Shown: positions 23,286-35,830, counted from the first letter of the stretch. The stretch: DNA of 64,000 bases from Chrysogorgia sp. JL179-B06 (GCA_035772405.1 JAYKKM010000002.1:629001-693000); one strand, 5' to 3'. The notes: a model not told the origin generated them from the letters alone. Translations and numbers: made by a program.

Positions 23286-25382
23286 TATACTATTAGTAAT
23301 ATTAGTATCAACCAACTAGTGGTCTATTAAAAATTAGGCATTATGATTGGCTGAGCTACATGTACTAGTGGTCTATTGGTGATAGACTATATATAACCGA
23401 TTGGTGGAGGTTATATAACAATTGCTATTGAAATGCCAAAATACTATTAGTATAATTTCTGAGCTTAAGCGAGTTCTGATTGGCTGACTGGCCAGTAAAT
23501 CTGAGACGATAGTCACCGCGTAGCGCGGTGACCATCACATCACTAGAAATCATACTTGAAAAAGTGTTTTTTTTTAACCAAACTATATTTATTCGTTCCA
23601 GTCCCTCTCGGAATCATCGTTTTGATGTATGGTTTCTAAAACATGACGATTTTTTTGAAAATGGCGTCTATATAATATTATAACTAAAAAAATCCTCAAA
23701 AACCTAGCATAATGACATTGTATATATCAGATTTCTCTCAAGATAGAACTGTCTAAGGGTAAGGAAGTTATTTATTGTATAATTATTTGTATTTTTACGT
23801 CCGTTTTTGATCGTTAGTGTTTTTTTTGAAAGCTGTCAAGCGTGAAGAAATCATCGAGCATAACACAGTTCAAACTGTCTGTTTAAAACTTCTCAATTGA
23901 ATATTCAGCTCAAGCCTGAAATTATACTAAAACAATTAGTCATCTCAGTCTCGGTGATTATCGTTATATTTACCTATATTTACCTCGATAAATATTCAAC
24001 GATAGTCACCTCGACTTCAGTGACTAATTGTTCAATGGTAATATACTAATTGAAATGAAATGCCTAGTATATACTATTAGTAATATTAGTATCAACCAAA
24101 TAGTGGTCTATTAAAAATTAGGCATTCTGATTGGCTGAGCTACTAGTGGTCTATTGGTGATAGACCACTAGTAGCGTTATCCAATCAAAAAACTTCTTAT
24201 AAGTGGTTAACAGGAATATTCCTATCATAACCAATCAGAAGCCATAACATATTCACGCTGCAAGCAAAACCTGAAATCTACTCCAAACATGGCGTCCGCT
24301 AAAATTTATATACGAGTGATAAATCATGAAAACCTTTGCCCGAAATTAGTAATGGGAAATTGTTCAGTTTGACATTTTCGAATATGAAAATAAATTCGCT
24401 TATGTCTAAGGAGTATATCTACACCAAATTTGAAGCAAAGTAATTATAATCTCGTTTTTTTGTGAGCGATTATTTATCATGTACATCGAGCTACTCTACA
24501 TTTTGAATGGGGATACGTGTACAAACAAAAATTAGGTGAAACCATCTGAAAATTTGGAACAATATTTGATAAGACGTATTTACGAAGAAAGAAAGGTTGT
24601 TTATGGTTGATACTAAAACAATTAGGAAAACACGTCCTCCTTGCCTCGTTGTCTACTATCTGCTCTTAGTAGAAAATGACCATGATCCATTAGAAATGCT
24701 GCATTTTGATTGGCACTCAACAGTTGTCTATTCGTGATAGACGTACTGAAAACAATGGCAGAAAACTCTCGTTTTGGGGAGGTTTCAGATGAGTTTTTGG
24801 AGAATATTTTGGAGAATGCATGATTTGTAATATTAAACAATTAGACAACTCGTCATCTCGTTGTCTATGAGTGATTAGTATACACCCAACCATTGTTCAT
24901 TACAAATACTGCATTCTGATTGGCTACTCAACCATTGTCTACTCGAGATGGAAAACGTTTGGGAAAAATAGGTCCGCAATGCGAACATGTGGGTACCGCA
25001 TGGAACATTAATGGGTCAGCCTTGTCAATGAGTAATGAGCATGGGATTGGGGTGTTACCACTACTGAAATATCCAAATCTGTAATACTAACTGAAATATT
25101 AGTATTATTCGTTTATACTGGGGCATTTATCTCCACTATGGAATCACTGCCATGGAGGCTCTTTATTATTATATTGATGTGGTGCCTTTAAAGTGTCTAT
25201 GAAATGAAAATTCGCTCCAGTTTTTTTTTACTGTATTTGAAAAGAACACTTAAAATAATGAAAAATGGCTTTTTATGTTTAATTATACGCTTTATATAAT
25301 TTGATCTGTGACGTCACAATTTGGACACAGCATTATAAAAACAAAACTGAAAATCAGGCATATCTTCAGACTGGTTCAACTA

Positions 25383-25605
25383 ACTGTTTTATTGTTTTAA
25401 ACAGTATTGTTACATTGGAAATCATGAGAAAAGGATGTCAACTTCCTAAAACTAAATAAGTTGCTGTAAATGTGGTTGAAAACAAAGAATTGTTATAACG
25501 GAAGAGAGTAATCTGGAAACTAATCCGTTACCATAGCAACCACATTAGAACCATTACAATGTTTAGTTTTCTTGATTGAGTAAGTCAGCAAGGTTTGAAT
25601 CTATT
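25383..25605. repeat. 223-bp segment, inverted relative to copy 1
   Basis: Reverse complement of 13884-14106 between identical flanks. Confidence 0.92.
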
Positions 25606-25676
25606 TACTGCAACGACAAAAAGTAGAAAACTTTGTTTCTATACAAAGTAGTGGCCTGGGAACAAAATCTGTTACC

Positions 25677-26348
25677 ATGGGAACCAAGCGCGCAACCAGG
25701 ATTTTTGAAAGGGGGTCGTTTTCACAACAGTAACGACGATGCTCTAGGGGGGTCCGCGGGATGCACCCCCCGAATTTTTTTGAAATTTGGGTCTCTAAAA
25801 CGGCATTTACTGCATTTTGAGGACACTTTTGAGCAAAAACGAAATTCTTATTTTTAAGAAACATTTGGTCCAAATGAGATTAGACTTGCATTTTAATATT
25901 GTTTGAGAAAACGTTTGGTAATTTGGAAGTGTAAATTAGGTGGCACAGTTTTCTTTTATCCATATTAACCTCAAGTATTCCATCCAATCTAGCGAAATAT
26001 CGAATCGTGGCATCGTGCTCGAAAAATTCGTATAAAACAAGATGGCCGTGCACCAGTCTTGTTCCCAGAGCCTTCCGGTCGCGCACGGAAATGTGTCAGT
26101 CCCGAGCCCTCGGCCACATCGGCGGAGGAACATATGCATGAAATCGAAACAAGATCGTGAACAACGTAACAAGATCGTGACAAACCCTTTTGCAAATTTT
26201 ATAAATTTGGAGCTTTATATAATTCAAGTTAAAAAAAATTAAATAGTGCTGTAAAAGTAACTTTTGACCTCCAAAATTTTCCCTCGTGCCTCCAAAAGGG
26301 GGGTCGGTCTCCCCCCGACCCCCTCCTTGTTGCGCCCTTGATGGGAAC
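25677..26348. mobile_element. hAT-type MITE, copy 2
   Basis: ATGGGAAC target duplications at 25677-25684 and 26341-26348. The inverted ends and 656-bp length equal those of copy 1. Confidence 0.82.
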
Positions 26349-26765
26349 CTAATAACAACAATCTCAATGCAGAGTATTGTTGACTCAGTAAGTCTGCATG
26401 GTTTGGTTTATTTTGGTTTATTTGGTTTGGTATTATTTTATTTGGTTTGGTATTTGTTTTGAGCCAGTTTAGTCAAACCAATCCGAAGATATGCCGGATT
26501 TTGAGTTTTGATGTAATGCTGTGTCCATCTTGTTACATCACAGCTCAAGTTACATGAAATGTATGTAATAACTCGAGAATGGCATAAGATACGATAGTTG
26601 TGTAAAAGCTATTTTTCATTATTGTTGTTCGTAAGCTAACAGCAGAAATAACTAAATCAGCAGAGAATTAATACATTTGTAAAATCCATTTTTAATACAA
26701 ACATACATTACCATTATTACATGTCATGGATAATTAATCGGTTAATGATTCACCACAGGTTGATG

Positions 26766-27244
26766 CATGGATCAATTCTTCCTGTAACCATGCCCCGGGG
26801 ACAATGCAGAAAATCAAATCCCGGGGGTGGGGAATTGTTTTATTATTTTTTGCCCGGGGTATGGCGGCCGCCCTTGGAAGTCTGGTAACTAAAGTAAAGT
26901 ATTCATATTCAAAATGGCGACAAAAAAAGTTGCAGAAAATCGACTTACTGGGGGGGGGGGGGGGGGGGCTGAAAATGCGAAACGAACTAGAGCTCAAAGG
27001 AAGCAGTAACAGAAATGAGCCGCTGGTTAATTTAAATTTACATTTGATATTAAAATTTGTCTAATTATACATTTATTTGATGTTAAAACTCATGTGTATT
27101 TGTATTGTTTCCGGCTTGCGCCAAGCACCGGAAGTACACTTAATATCGAACCAGGGGTGGGGAATTTGCAATGAGCTTTGATAATAAATACAAATCCCCG
27201 GGGTATTGCCCGGGGAGGATGATTACAGGAAGAATTGATCCAGG
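26766..27244. mobile_element. Foldback element with CCCGGG-rich arms
   Basis: GATCAATTCTTCCTGTAA at the left is inverted at the right (TTACAGGAAGAATTGATC). Arms continue with GCCCCGGGGAC/GGGTATTGCCCGGGGAG and GGGGTGGGGAATT on both sides. The centre holds an 18-G run (26950-26967). No coding sequence. Only the left arm exists in copy 1. Confidence 0.75.
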
Positions 27245-28570
27245 CATTAAAAGACACAAGTTTTCTCATTTATAATACAATGTTAGGAACATCAGTCAAC
27301 AACAACTTGAATACAATTACTGCAGAGAAGAACCATTCTATAATGCTGAAATCATCTTAATGATGTTCATAATCTTGGCACAAATTATTACTTGGGAGCT
27401 TTTGACCATCTTGAAATGATTGTCTGACATTGTCAACACTGAAACAATCAATTGTTAACAAGCAAACATTCATAGTTGGTTTCTAAACCAAAAAATAAGT
27501 TTGTAAATGCATTTTTTGACAAACATAAGAGCCAGCAGCATAGTTAACAACAAAATATCTTTATTTACTGAACCTTTAATTGCAACCATACAAACAATTC
27601 ACATGAAACAAAATATTGTTCAAGCCAGACGAATTACAATTATAAATATGTTTACCGGTAATGTATTTAACGATCAATGACTTTGCTATACACTGTTTAC
27701 CAGCATTGTCGCCTAACTTAGACTGACTTCCTCACCTGAAACAGATGGATATACTGTACAACATTTGAATTTGACGAATAAATATAAAACAAAAACAGCC
27801 ACAGACAGTATAAACATAGCTACTCAGGAGCGAAGCTAAGCACATCAATTTATGATCAAAGAAATACCTACAGAAATACCTGAAAACGAGAAAGATACAA
27901 CTTACCTTTATTGTAAACTACACAAGTTCAAGAAAGACAAGACGTTTTGAGGATTGTCGAAAACTTCTCCGAAAAGCCAATACGCACAGTCTCGATCAGA
28001 ACTGACAGAAGACACCATAACGCACTCGATCAGACGACACCACGAAGATCATGAGCATTCCCGACTTACATTGTCGACAAGTTAAGGTTTTTCGAGATTT
28101 TCTACCGTAGTTTGTACACACAAGAATCCTTCGATGATCGATATTTATGCCCTAACGATGGAGACGACATTTTCCGACGAATTCCGAATTAGGATCTGAG
28201 TTGTGCAGTAGTAATTTCGATGTTGAACCCCTAACTACCTAGATAAACGGCTACCTCAACGCCGTGACTATATGGGTACCGCTGACCGCGGTACCCACAA
28301 AAATGAAAACAAAGCTGAAAAATATGGCAGTAAACTCTCGTATATGCAGACGTTTCGCAACATATTCGTCACACTACATATTCATCAGTTTACACTAGAA
28401 AAACGCTCTAGAAAAACGTCTGTCACAGTTTGTCCGACCACGACATGGAGGCTAGACACACCAAGGCTGTCATTGGTCGAAAATCTGATCTCTCCATTCA
28501 ATCGTACAGCTCGAGGGCTTCTTTCCAGCAGAAGGAAAACATGTCGAATAGTCTAAGTCGCTTCGTCAAG
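27245..28570. other. No recognisable gene
   Basis: AT-rich non-coding sequence. A small palindrome GGGTACCGCTGACCGCGGTACCC lies at about 28274-28296. A frame at 28272-28556 has no recognisable domain. Confidence 0.5.
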
Positions 28571-29395
28571 TGCTCTGATTGGTCAATACCCGTGTTTGGA
28601 TAAGAGTATCCAAACACGGGAATTTTGAGGTCGATCTTGTACACACAAAAAGCAAATCATGCCGACCCATCATCGTTTTTAAACATTTATTAACATTCTA
28701 TACATATGCACAATAACTATAAATAAAATATAGCAATCTTCCCTGTTAATTTTCACAAGATTTTACAAAAATAGGCCGAAATTTTGAAGTATTTAAATTG
28801 GACAAAGCAACGCTAAAAGTGAACGAGAATTTCCATTTAATTTGTGAGGGCGGCGTTTACCTTATTGAAAGTTTCAATAAAACCCTAAAACACAACACTT
28901 TTATAGTTATAGTCCACGAAGAGAACATGAAAAAGGTGTAAAATTATGTTTATTTTACCTCTCGTCGGACAGGATATATTCACGAAGAAACCATTCATTT
29001 TGTTCTGGTAACCAACAAAAAATCACCGAACAACACTTCGACAGTGAGAGAAAACCACAAAAAAGATTCTGTGTTGTAGGATATATAGGCTAGGCAAACT
29101 CACAACATCACTTTACATCTGCAGCAATCCAACATAAAGTTAAACGGTATATTTTCGTGATTAAATTCATCTGGAAATATCTTTTTCAGCATGTTTTCCT
29201 GATGTTTTTACCACTTCAAACTTATTTTTGGCTGTTGTTGTCGTCAGCATCATAAATCGTAATAGGAAACCATCCATGATTGGCCGATTAGCTTGGAAGG
29301 ACATGAAAGACCTCCCCTGATTGGTAGTTGACGGTTTTTGGGAGAATTGCAATGTTGATATAATTATATCAATAACTTTTAGTGATATTTCTCTG

Positions 29396-29606
29396 TGGTT
29401 ATTTTATAAAAGAAATACCTAATGGTTTTCCGTGTTTGGATACTCTGATCCAAACACTTGGGATGTTGCTCGACTTTCGAAAAGCTAAAAAACACTCGCC
29501 TAGCGGCTGTGTTTTTTTACGCTTTTCTCAAGTCTCGCAACATCCCGCGTGTTTAAATCAGAGTATCCAAACACGGAAAACCATTAGGTATTTCTTTAAT
29601 CTGCAA
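29396..29606. mobile_element. Hairpin MITE, apex family member
   Basis: The ends TTTTATAAAAGAAATA and GTATTTCTTTAAT enclose arms CCTAATGGTTTTCCGTGTTT and their complement. The apex AAACACTCGCCTAGCGGCTGTGTTT is at about 29489-29513. Confidence 0.8.
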
Positions 29607-29664
29607 CAATAATCTTCATAATTTATCATCATTTTTATTATTTATACTTATCCATGCATTGTTT

Positions 29665-29870
29665 AAGAAATACCTAATGGGTTTTCGTGTTTGGATAACT
29701 TGATCCAAACACGCGGGATGTTGTGAGACGTGAGAAAATCGTAAAAAACAAGAGCCGATAGGCGAGTGCTTTTAGCTTTTTGAAAGACGAGCAACATCCT
29801 AAGTGTTTGGATCACGTTATCCAAACACGGAAAACCATTAGGTATTTCTTTTATAAAATAACCAGAGAAA
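29665..29870. mobile_element. Hairpin MITE, second adjacent apex family member
   Basis: AAGAAATACCTAATGGGTTT pairs with AAACCATTAGGTATTTCTT-type sequence at the right, which ends TTTTATAAAATAACC. The apex is inverted relative to its neighbour (AAGAGCCGATAGGCGAGTGCTTTT near 29750-29773). Confidence 0.75.
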
Positions 29871-30699
29871 TATCACTAAAAGTTATTAATATAATTAGAT
29901 CAACATTGCAATTCTCCCAAAATCAATACTAATCGGCTAATCATCTATTGACGCTGACGACAGCAAAGAGCCGAAAATAACCTTGAGCGGTAAAAACATC
30001 AGGAAAACATGTTTTAAAACTCATTGATTACTGGTCAAAAATGCCATAAATTGAGTGCACCTCTCCCTCGGCTTGTTTCTCAACAAGTGTCCACAAGTAC
30101 AAAACAAGCTATACCTCGTTTTAAAGCTTATTGAATAAGCTTTCAAAATTGTAATTTATTTTTAAAAAAAAACCAGTACATTTTGACATAAATTTGCATA
30201 ATTTAGCATAAATTATAAAAATGTGGCTTCAAAATTTAGGCATGAACTTATCTGTGTTCCACATATTGCAGTGTATAGTAAAAATTCAACGCCACAAAGT
30301 TACATTTATCTATTAGCAACATGTCCAGCAAGTATGGCTGAAAAGGAATAAAAGGAACAGAAGTTACGGCTGTTTATATAACCCTTCTCGAAACCGTCAA
30401 AATGTAGCAAAAAACGATAGTACACATAAATGTGTCTTTTTTTGAAATGTATGCAGGAAAATAATAGTATACATAGAATATTGTGTCCATGATACTTTAT
30501 ATATGTTCCTGCACTTTGATTTTTGTGCTTCTGGATCTCCATACACCACCCATTTATATATAACCCATTTTTAAAAATAAAAAAAATTTTAATATTTTTT
30601 TAAATTAAAAAAAATATTTTTTTATTGTAAGTTATCATTATTTATATTATATCATGTATATGGTAATTATTCATGATATGCGCATAACTATAATATATA

Positions 30700-31304
30700 A
30701 GTTTCATAACTACATCATACCCCAGGCCCTTATCACTAACAGTTTCCGCAGCATGCCTACCAATATACACGTCGAAGTCAACGGTATATCCATTACTGCT
30801 ATCGGCCAAAACCCAAAGTTTTATCCCCCACTTAGTGTGCTTATCCCTGATGTACTGCCTAATGCCAGACCTATGTCTAGATTTAACCATACGTTCATCA
30901 ATGGCAACACTCTGTTTGGGCTGATACAAACTGACGCACCGGGATTTGAAATAGGTGATGAACGCATTTACTTTCCGCAACTTATCCCCGGGGGCTTCGG
31001 CATTTGGGTCTACAACATGCAAAAAGGCCATGAGAGCACTAAACCTATCCCTTGACATTATGGCCCGGGCCCACAATCCATGGTATGGTGACTTAGTACT
31101 GCAATAATTAAACTGTGCATTTACCCGCACTAAACCAAAATAAAGAAGAAGAGCAATTAGTCTATCTATCTCTTCAGGGGTAGTTTCTTGCCAACTACCA
31201 TCAAACTTTGTGTAGGTGCTGTGTGTACCTGATGCAATGTGTGTGTAAGCATATGTGTTTGTATGAGCTACTATACTAGCTAACATTTCTACACTAAAAA
31301 AAAG
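30700..31304 (-). pseudogene. piggyBac transposase, central DDE part, truncated
   Basis: The frame from about 31304 (first ATG 31286) encodes the piggyBac (DDE_Tnp_1_7) core: EIDRLIALLLYFGLVRV, then WARAIMSRDRFSALMAFLHV and QSVAIDERMVKSRHR, with the first catalytic Asp in the IDERM motif. WGIKLWVLADSSNGYTVDFD follows. It diverges after GYDVVMKLI, where the family normally continues to the second Asp, so the C-terminal catalytic residues and zinc finger are missing. Upstream, a one-base shift near 31304 separates it from the piece encoding RPPGVHFDQPTVRGTMTTA. A cut-and-paste transposase in origin, now dead. Confidence 0.85.
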
Positions 31305-31311
31305 ATGAAAA

Positions 31312-31640
31312 ACTCACTAGCAGTGGTCATGGTACCTCTAACTGTGGGCTGATCAAAGTGTACTCCGGGTGGGCGGGTTGGCTGAAATGCTGGAATGTCA
31401 TTTCCAACATCAGAGTCCCCATAGCTCATCCAAGCTGGGGCCGTAACCTGGCCCCTTCCCCTAGCCCGACCCCTACCACTTGCCGTACCACTGGGAACTC
31501 CAGCCTCCCCCCTTGTACAGGAACCGCAGCTTGGGCCCTACCCCGGCCCCTACCACGGGGAACCCTGGCCTGCCTACCATTACCACAGACCCGACTGCTG
31601 GTTCCAACCTCACCACCAGCATCAGGAATTATATAAGTAT
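31312..31640 (-). pseudogene. piggyBac transposase, N-terminal Arg/Gly-rich piece
   Basis: Minus-strand frames give an Arg/Gly-rich stretch (GRGRARGRGQ) followed by PAWMSYGDSDVGNDIPAFQP and RPPGVHF, the usual piggyBac lead-in to the core. It changes frame at least once, within the repeated R/G codons. It continues, after the one-base shift near 31304, into the DDE part. Confidence 0.65.
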
Positions 31641-32110
31641 CTCATGCAGTAAACAATGGTATCAAATAATTAGCTAACAAGTAGTTTCTTCACAACATCT
31701 TATTCAGCATAATAGCTCCGTCTCTCAGTCGTGAAATAGTACTTTTAGTACTCCAAATATGTTCTCAGTTATATATAGAAGACATTTCCTGGGAATACAC
31801 AACTACACAAGTCTTCAAATGTAAAAATACCATTGGGGTATTTAAATTTTGTCGCTAACAATAGGCCATGCGTCACAGAATTAGCACGCTTGATAATCCG
31901 TCTCTGCAGCGCTCGCACGATTTTGTGTTTCTTGCTCATAACACAACCGTTTTTACCAAAGAAAAGTTCTCGATACATCTCCGAACAATTTCTTGATATG
32001 ATAAGCAATGTTTCAAACACAATATATGAAGATATCGACTAAAATTACATCGCTTCCCAAACACGCAAAAAATATTTCCGACATGGCCGCGTGGCATATT
32101 TTAGACTCAC

Positions 32111-32265
32111 CTCGTTAGTTCGTCGAAATCCATCAGTTGGTGGTCGATGTCCGATTCTTCTCCGCTTGACATTCCTCCACGATCACTATCACATTCATTC
32201 ATATCTACTAAAACCTCCAAAACCTCTTCAGCAGTGAAACGAACCCTCTTAGGACGACTCGCCAT
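32111..32265 (-). CDS. piggyBac gene, first exon
   Basis: ATG at 32265 opens MASRPKRVRFTAEEVLEVLV and an acidic tail (DIDHQLMDFDELTR). It ends at a good donor (CGAG then GTGAGT, intron from 32110). An acidic N-terminus ahead of the R/G-rich piece is usual in piggyBac-derived proteins. The matching acceptor could not be fixed. An in-frame upstream ATG at 32334 is also possible. Confidence 0.55.
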
Positions 32266-33179
32266 TGTGAAGAAGTGAAGGTCAGGTTGCGCGACACGCT
32301 GTGTTTGGCAACCGCCACCTAACAAGGCAGCCAATCAGTGCGTTTGTTATTTCCAACTGACCAATCACAGTTCTTTAGATAGCCCAGACTCTCAGCTTCA
32401 AATCAAGCCGCTTTTTATATTTTTCCGATGAATTCCGACGGTAAAACGACCGATTTAATCTATGGGTCAGTGGTGACCCCATGATTACCCAGCCAGTAAT
32501 CAAAGAGTAGAAATATGGAAAAGATTTTTCAGACGGATTTAATCACGAAAATATGCCATTTAGCATTATGTTGGATTACTGCAGATGTAATGTGATGTTG
32601 TGAGTTTGCCTAGTGTTCATATTCCTAAACACAGAATCTCTCAAGTGTTGTTCGGTGATTTTTTGTTGGCTTTAAGAACAAAGTGAATGGTTTCTTCTTT
32701 TATCCTGCCCGACGAGAGGTAAAATAAACATTTTACACCTTTTCCATGTTCTCTTGGTGGACTATATCTATAAAAGTGTTGTCTTTTTGGGTTTTGTTGA
32801 AACTTTTTGTCGCCCCCACATGCAAATTATACGGGATTTCTTGTTCGCTTAGCGTTGCTTTATCCACTCTAAATACTTATAATTCCTATATATTTTCGAC
32901 CTTTTTGTAAAAATTGACAGTGAAGATTGCTATATTTTATTTATAGTTATTGTGCATCTCTAGTACGTTAATAAATGTTTAAAAACGATGATTGGCCGCC
33001 ATGATTTGCTTTTTGTATGACACGACCTCAAAATCCCCGTGTTTGGATAACCTGATCCAAACACGGGTATTAGCCAATCAGAACATGCGTAGCATACTTG
33101 TTATTTTATGATAGATTGTACTGCGTAATAAGTGTTGAAATACAAATCGAAAACTCTATAAGATTAGTCTACTGCTGAA

Positions 33180-33560
33180 ATATTAGTGACATTTAGCGTC
33201 ACGATAATCTCGGGAAACGGCAAAGCTGTGTGCGCGCACAGCTACCACACGAAGCTTGTCGACGTTGTCATCAACGATGCCCTCCGATTAATTACCGGAT
33301 GTATGGTGCCCACGCCAGTCGAAATGCTCCCCGTCCTCACTGGAATACCTCCCAGTCTAATCAGGAGAGAACATGGGGAACTAAAACTCGCGGCAAAAGC
33401 CTACCAACCTTATTCACTAGTACCGATACCGGTTCCAGACGATGCCCCTCCTCAACGAATCCGCCGAGTTTCACCACTCTCGCCAGTTATACGACCTTTA
33501 GTTGTTAAAAACCCTTACCGTAAGTCACCGCTAGAATGGTTCCAAAACGTTGAAACGTGA
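33180..33560 (+). pseudogene. LINE RT C-terminal fragment
   Basis: Encodes SYHTKLVDVVINDALRLITG then PTPVEMLPVLTGIPPSLIRR. This matches the C-terminal region after the RT in several non-LTR retrotransposon clades (ALRLITG, PTPxxxLPxLxGIxP). It is truncated at its 5' side by the foldback edge and no RT catalytic box is present. Confidence 0.65.
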
Positions 33561-33654
33561 AACGCGAACGGCAAACCTGACGACGGCAAGACCATAGTTA
33601 CGTAACATCTTGAGGTTTGCCTGAAAAAACGCCATGCTAAATGTCCCTAATATG

Positions 33655-33745
33655 GGGGGTTTAACGTTTCGAGGGAAGGGTCTTCATGGAAGAGTGACTT
33701 TATACGTTTTATTCTGTGACGAAGGCCCTTCGTTCGAAACGTTGG
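33655..33745. ncRNA. Two degenerate hammerhead-like words in opposite orientation
   Basis: Plus strand near 33714-33742: TGACGAAGGCCCTTCGTTCGAAACGTT-type sequence, with the CTGACGA core disrupted by TG. The minus strand near 33667-33697 reads ATGAAGACCCTTCCCTCGAAACGTT-type sequence. Both resemble decayed PLE terminal hammerheads. Activity is very unlikely. Confidence 0.35.
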
Positions 33746-33759
33746 ACCTATATACTACT

Positions 33760-34490
33760 TTGGCAGTACACCAATTACCTTGTATAGTTTTAGTTAGGCT
33801 ATTCATTGTTATATCATATATTATTTTGTTCAACCCATCTCTTATGGCAGGCAAATAAATGTATTTTTGCATATTATCCTCAGAAAATGGCGTCACATTT
33901 TCAATGCAATGAGTTACATGAAGCGAAAATATTAAAATAAAAATTCTGCTTTCGAGTGGCTCTCCTACCGTTTGCCAACCTCGTAATATATGCAACAACG
34001 ATTTTCAAATTATTCAGTTACCGCGATCTGATTAGATCATTCATGGAATCTATATGATCCACCAAATGACAATTTCCAGAGATAAATTTCGTATAATACC
34101 TGTACCTCTATTAATGATGGGGATTTTAAAACACTATGTAGTGTTCTGTTGTCATTACAAGTTCGGTGTTTATTAAAATGTTGGTGTAAACTTTATCCGT
34201 CGAATTAGCCAATACTTAAATTTTAACGTGTAGATATAGGTTAGAAGAGAAACGTGGCAAGGAAGAGGTAAGGTAAACGGAAGTATCTGAAGATGAAAAC
34301 AGCGTAACATATTTGTAAAAATATGTAACGAAATGAGTCAAAAGCTATACAGAACTCGCACATGAAGACTCTTTAATCACATCTATGCTAACCTTAGACT
34401 TTCTAGAAGTCGTGCACTTGAGTTTTCCTCAAAGCGCGAGCATAAAAAAGAAAAGGGTTAAGGACTTTTTTTAAAAAGTCTATAATATGC
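33760..34490. other. No recognisable feature (probable intron of the gene at 34.5-34.96 kb)
   Basis: AT-rich sequence downstream, in minus sense, of the donor at 34494. No exon with clear coding character was found. Confidence 0.4.
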
Positions 34491-34494
34491 TAAC

Positions 34495-34955
34495 CTGTAT
34501 TGTTCCAAATAATTGTACGGATGTTTGAATTTATTGTAGTTTCCCACACGGCTGCAGTTGCAACTTGTATTTTCTTTATTCGCAAGACTATTCTGAGAAT
34601 CACAAGGCTTGCCTTTACCTTCGGTCGTCAAATACATAGTCACAAACGCCGTTGACAAAATGGCGAAAATGACGACTGCTATAACCAGTACCACTTGTTT
34701 TCTTGATGCAGAGTTTCGACTACATCGTTTGCAGCTGTTGGTGATAACAGTTAGCGTTTTAGGAGGAGGTATTCTTATGGAAGGATCAACCTCGATAAAT
34801 GACGCTGGAATATGATCTCTCTTTGGAAGTGGTGGCGGTAAGGGTTGAACTTCTTTTTTCGTGACCTTTGTATTACTTATATGAATAACTTCAGGTTCCT
34901 CCATCATTAGTCGTAGTCGCCAGTCACATATGTTGCTAGTTCCTTTGACTAGCAA
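34495..34955 (-). CDS. First exon of a probable type II single-pass membrane protein
   Basis: From ATG 34955 the frame runs 153 codons to a donor (AATACAG then GTTAGC). An inner ATG pair (MMEEPEV, residue 17) is an alternative start. Residues 30-65 are proline-rich (PLPPPLPKR, IRIPPPK). A basic KRCSRNSASRK patch (76-86) precedes one hydrophobic helix (87-109, QVVLVIAVVIFAILSTAFVT). A short Cys-rich outer stretch with N-glycosylation-like NTS and NCS follows (PCDSQN...SCNCS). Charge distribution predicts N-in, C-out. The ectodomain must lie in later exons to the left, not identified here. The family is not recognised. Proline motifs could bind SH3 or WW partners (inference). Confidence 0.55.
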
Positions 34956-35477
34956 GATTCAGCTGTCTTTGTTTTTATTCATTCGTGTTCTATAGTGCTT
35001 TCCAGAGTCGACTGCATATTATTATGCCTTGGAAATAAACAGATGGTAACAATTACCTGGCTTTAGCATGTCTTTATAGAGTCTTTCCTTCTTTACTATT
35101 GCCATAAAAAATAATATAATATAAAAACACAAAATATAATCATAAATATACACAATGTCCCTCCTTAGAGGTGCCGGTGTAATGGGCTTAATGGTTGGAA
35201 ATACATCTAAACTGCCAATAGTAAAAAACTAATTTATTATCAATAAGGGTATTACAGGCCAAATTGTCCGTCGAAGTCTCGGCAATAAACAGGTGGCTAC
35301 AATTACCTGGCTTCATGATGTATTTAGAGTCTCCCTGACCCCTGTTGATAGTTACTATAGCAATATGCCTGTTACTTCAACTATAGAAAACATAATAATC
35401 GACTAGAAATAATTTTTCGTAATCATGCTTTAGAAAGATATACATTTATATCTATTCATATTTTATTATTTAAAAAA

Positions 35478-35830
35478 ATGGCAACTATATATACTATTAT
35501 CACTAATAAAGGCTCAAAAACGTAGCATCAAGACACTGTGTACATCAGATATCTCTCAAGTTAGAACTGTCTAAGGGTGGGGATGTTGTTTATGGTATAA
35601 CTTATAGTTGTATTTTTACGTCCGTTTTGATTGTTAGTCTGTTTTTGAAAGCTGTCAAGCTTGAAGAAAACATCGAGCATTGGATTTACAAATTATATCT
35701 AACACAGTTCAAACTGTCTGTTTTAAACTTCTCAATTGGATATTCAGTTCAAGCCTGAAATTATACTATTCATCAATAATCACCTCTACTTCAGTGACTA
35801 ATTGTTAAATAGAAAATGTTTTCCCAGTGC
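35478..35830. repeat. Third, diverged copy of the 12.17-12.54 kb segment
   Basis: Shares ordered words with 12165-12540 and 23650-24035: AACTGTCTAAGGGT, TTTTTACGTCCGTTTT, GAAAGCTGTCAAGC, CACAGTTCAAACTGTCTG, CAAGCCTGAAATTATACTA and TTCAGTGACTAATTGTT. So that part is itself a mobile or dispersed repeat. It is non-coding. Confidence 0.75.

Larger units (their letters stand above)
30016..32507 (-). mobile_element. piggyBac element inserted in the foldback arm
   Basis: The interval breaks the foldback palindrome (between AAAACATG and AAAAGATTTTT). It has short inverted ends TTGATTACTGG (30024-30034) and CCAGTAATCAA (32493-32503). It holds a minus-strand piggyBac-type transposase in pieces. A TTAA lies at the left edge (GTTTTAAAAC) but no clear partner was seen at the right. 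Confidence 0.7.
28571..33085. mobile_element. Very large foldback element interrupted by a piggyBac element
   Basis: The outer ends CTGATTGGTCAATACCCG (left) and CGGGTATTAGCCAATCAG (right) begin arms that match for about 600 bp (28571-29205 against 32508-33085 inverted). Inner arms match at 29206-29440 and 29840-30015. The palindrome is continuous if 30016-32507, which holds the piggyBac gene, is taken out. No protein belongs to the foldback itself. Confidence 0.85.

Noticed and set aside
28272..28556. A 94-codon plus-strand frame
   Set aside because: No recognisable domain and it runs to the edge of the large foldback; probably chance.
31358..31677. Proline-rich plus-strand frames
   Set aside because: Antisense of the piggyBac Arg/Gly-rich region; no independent support.
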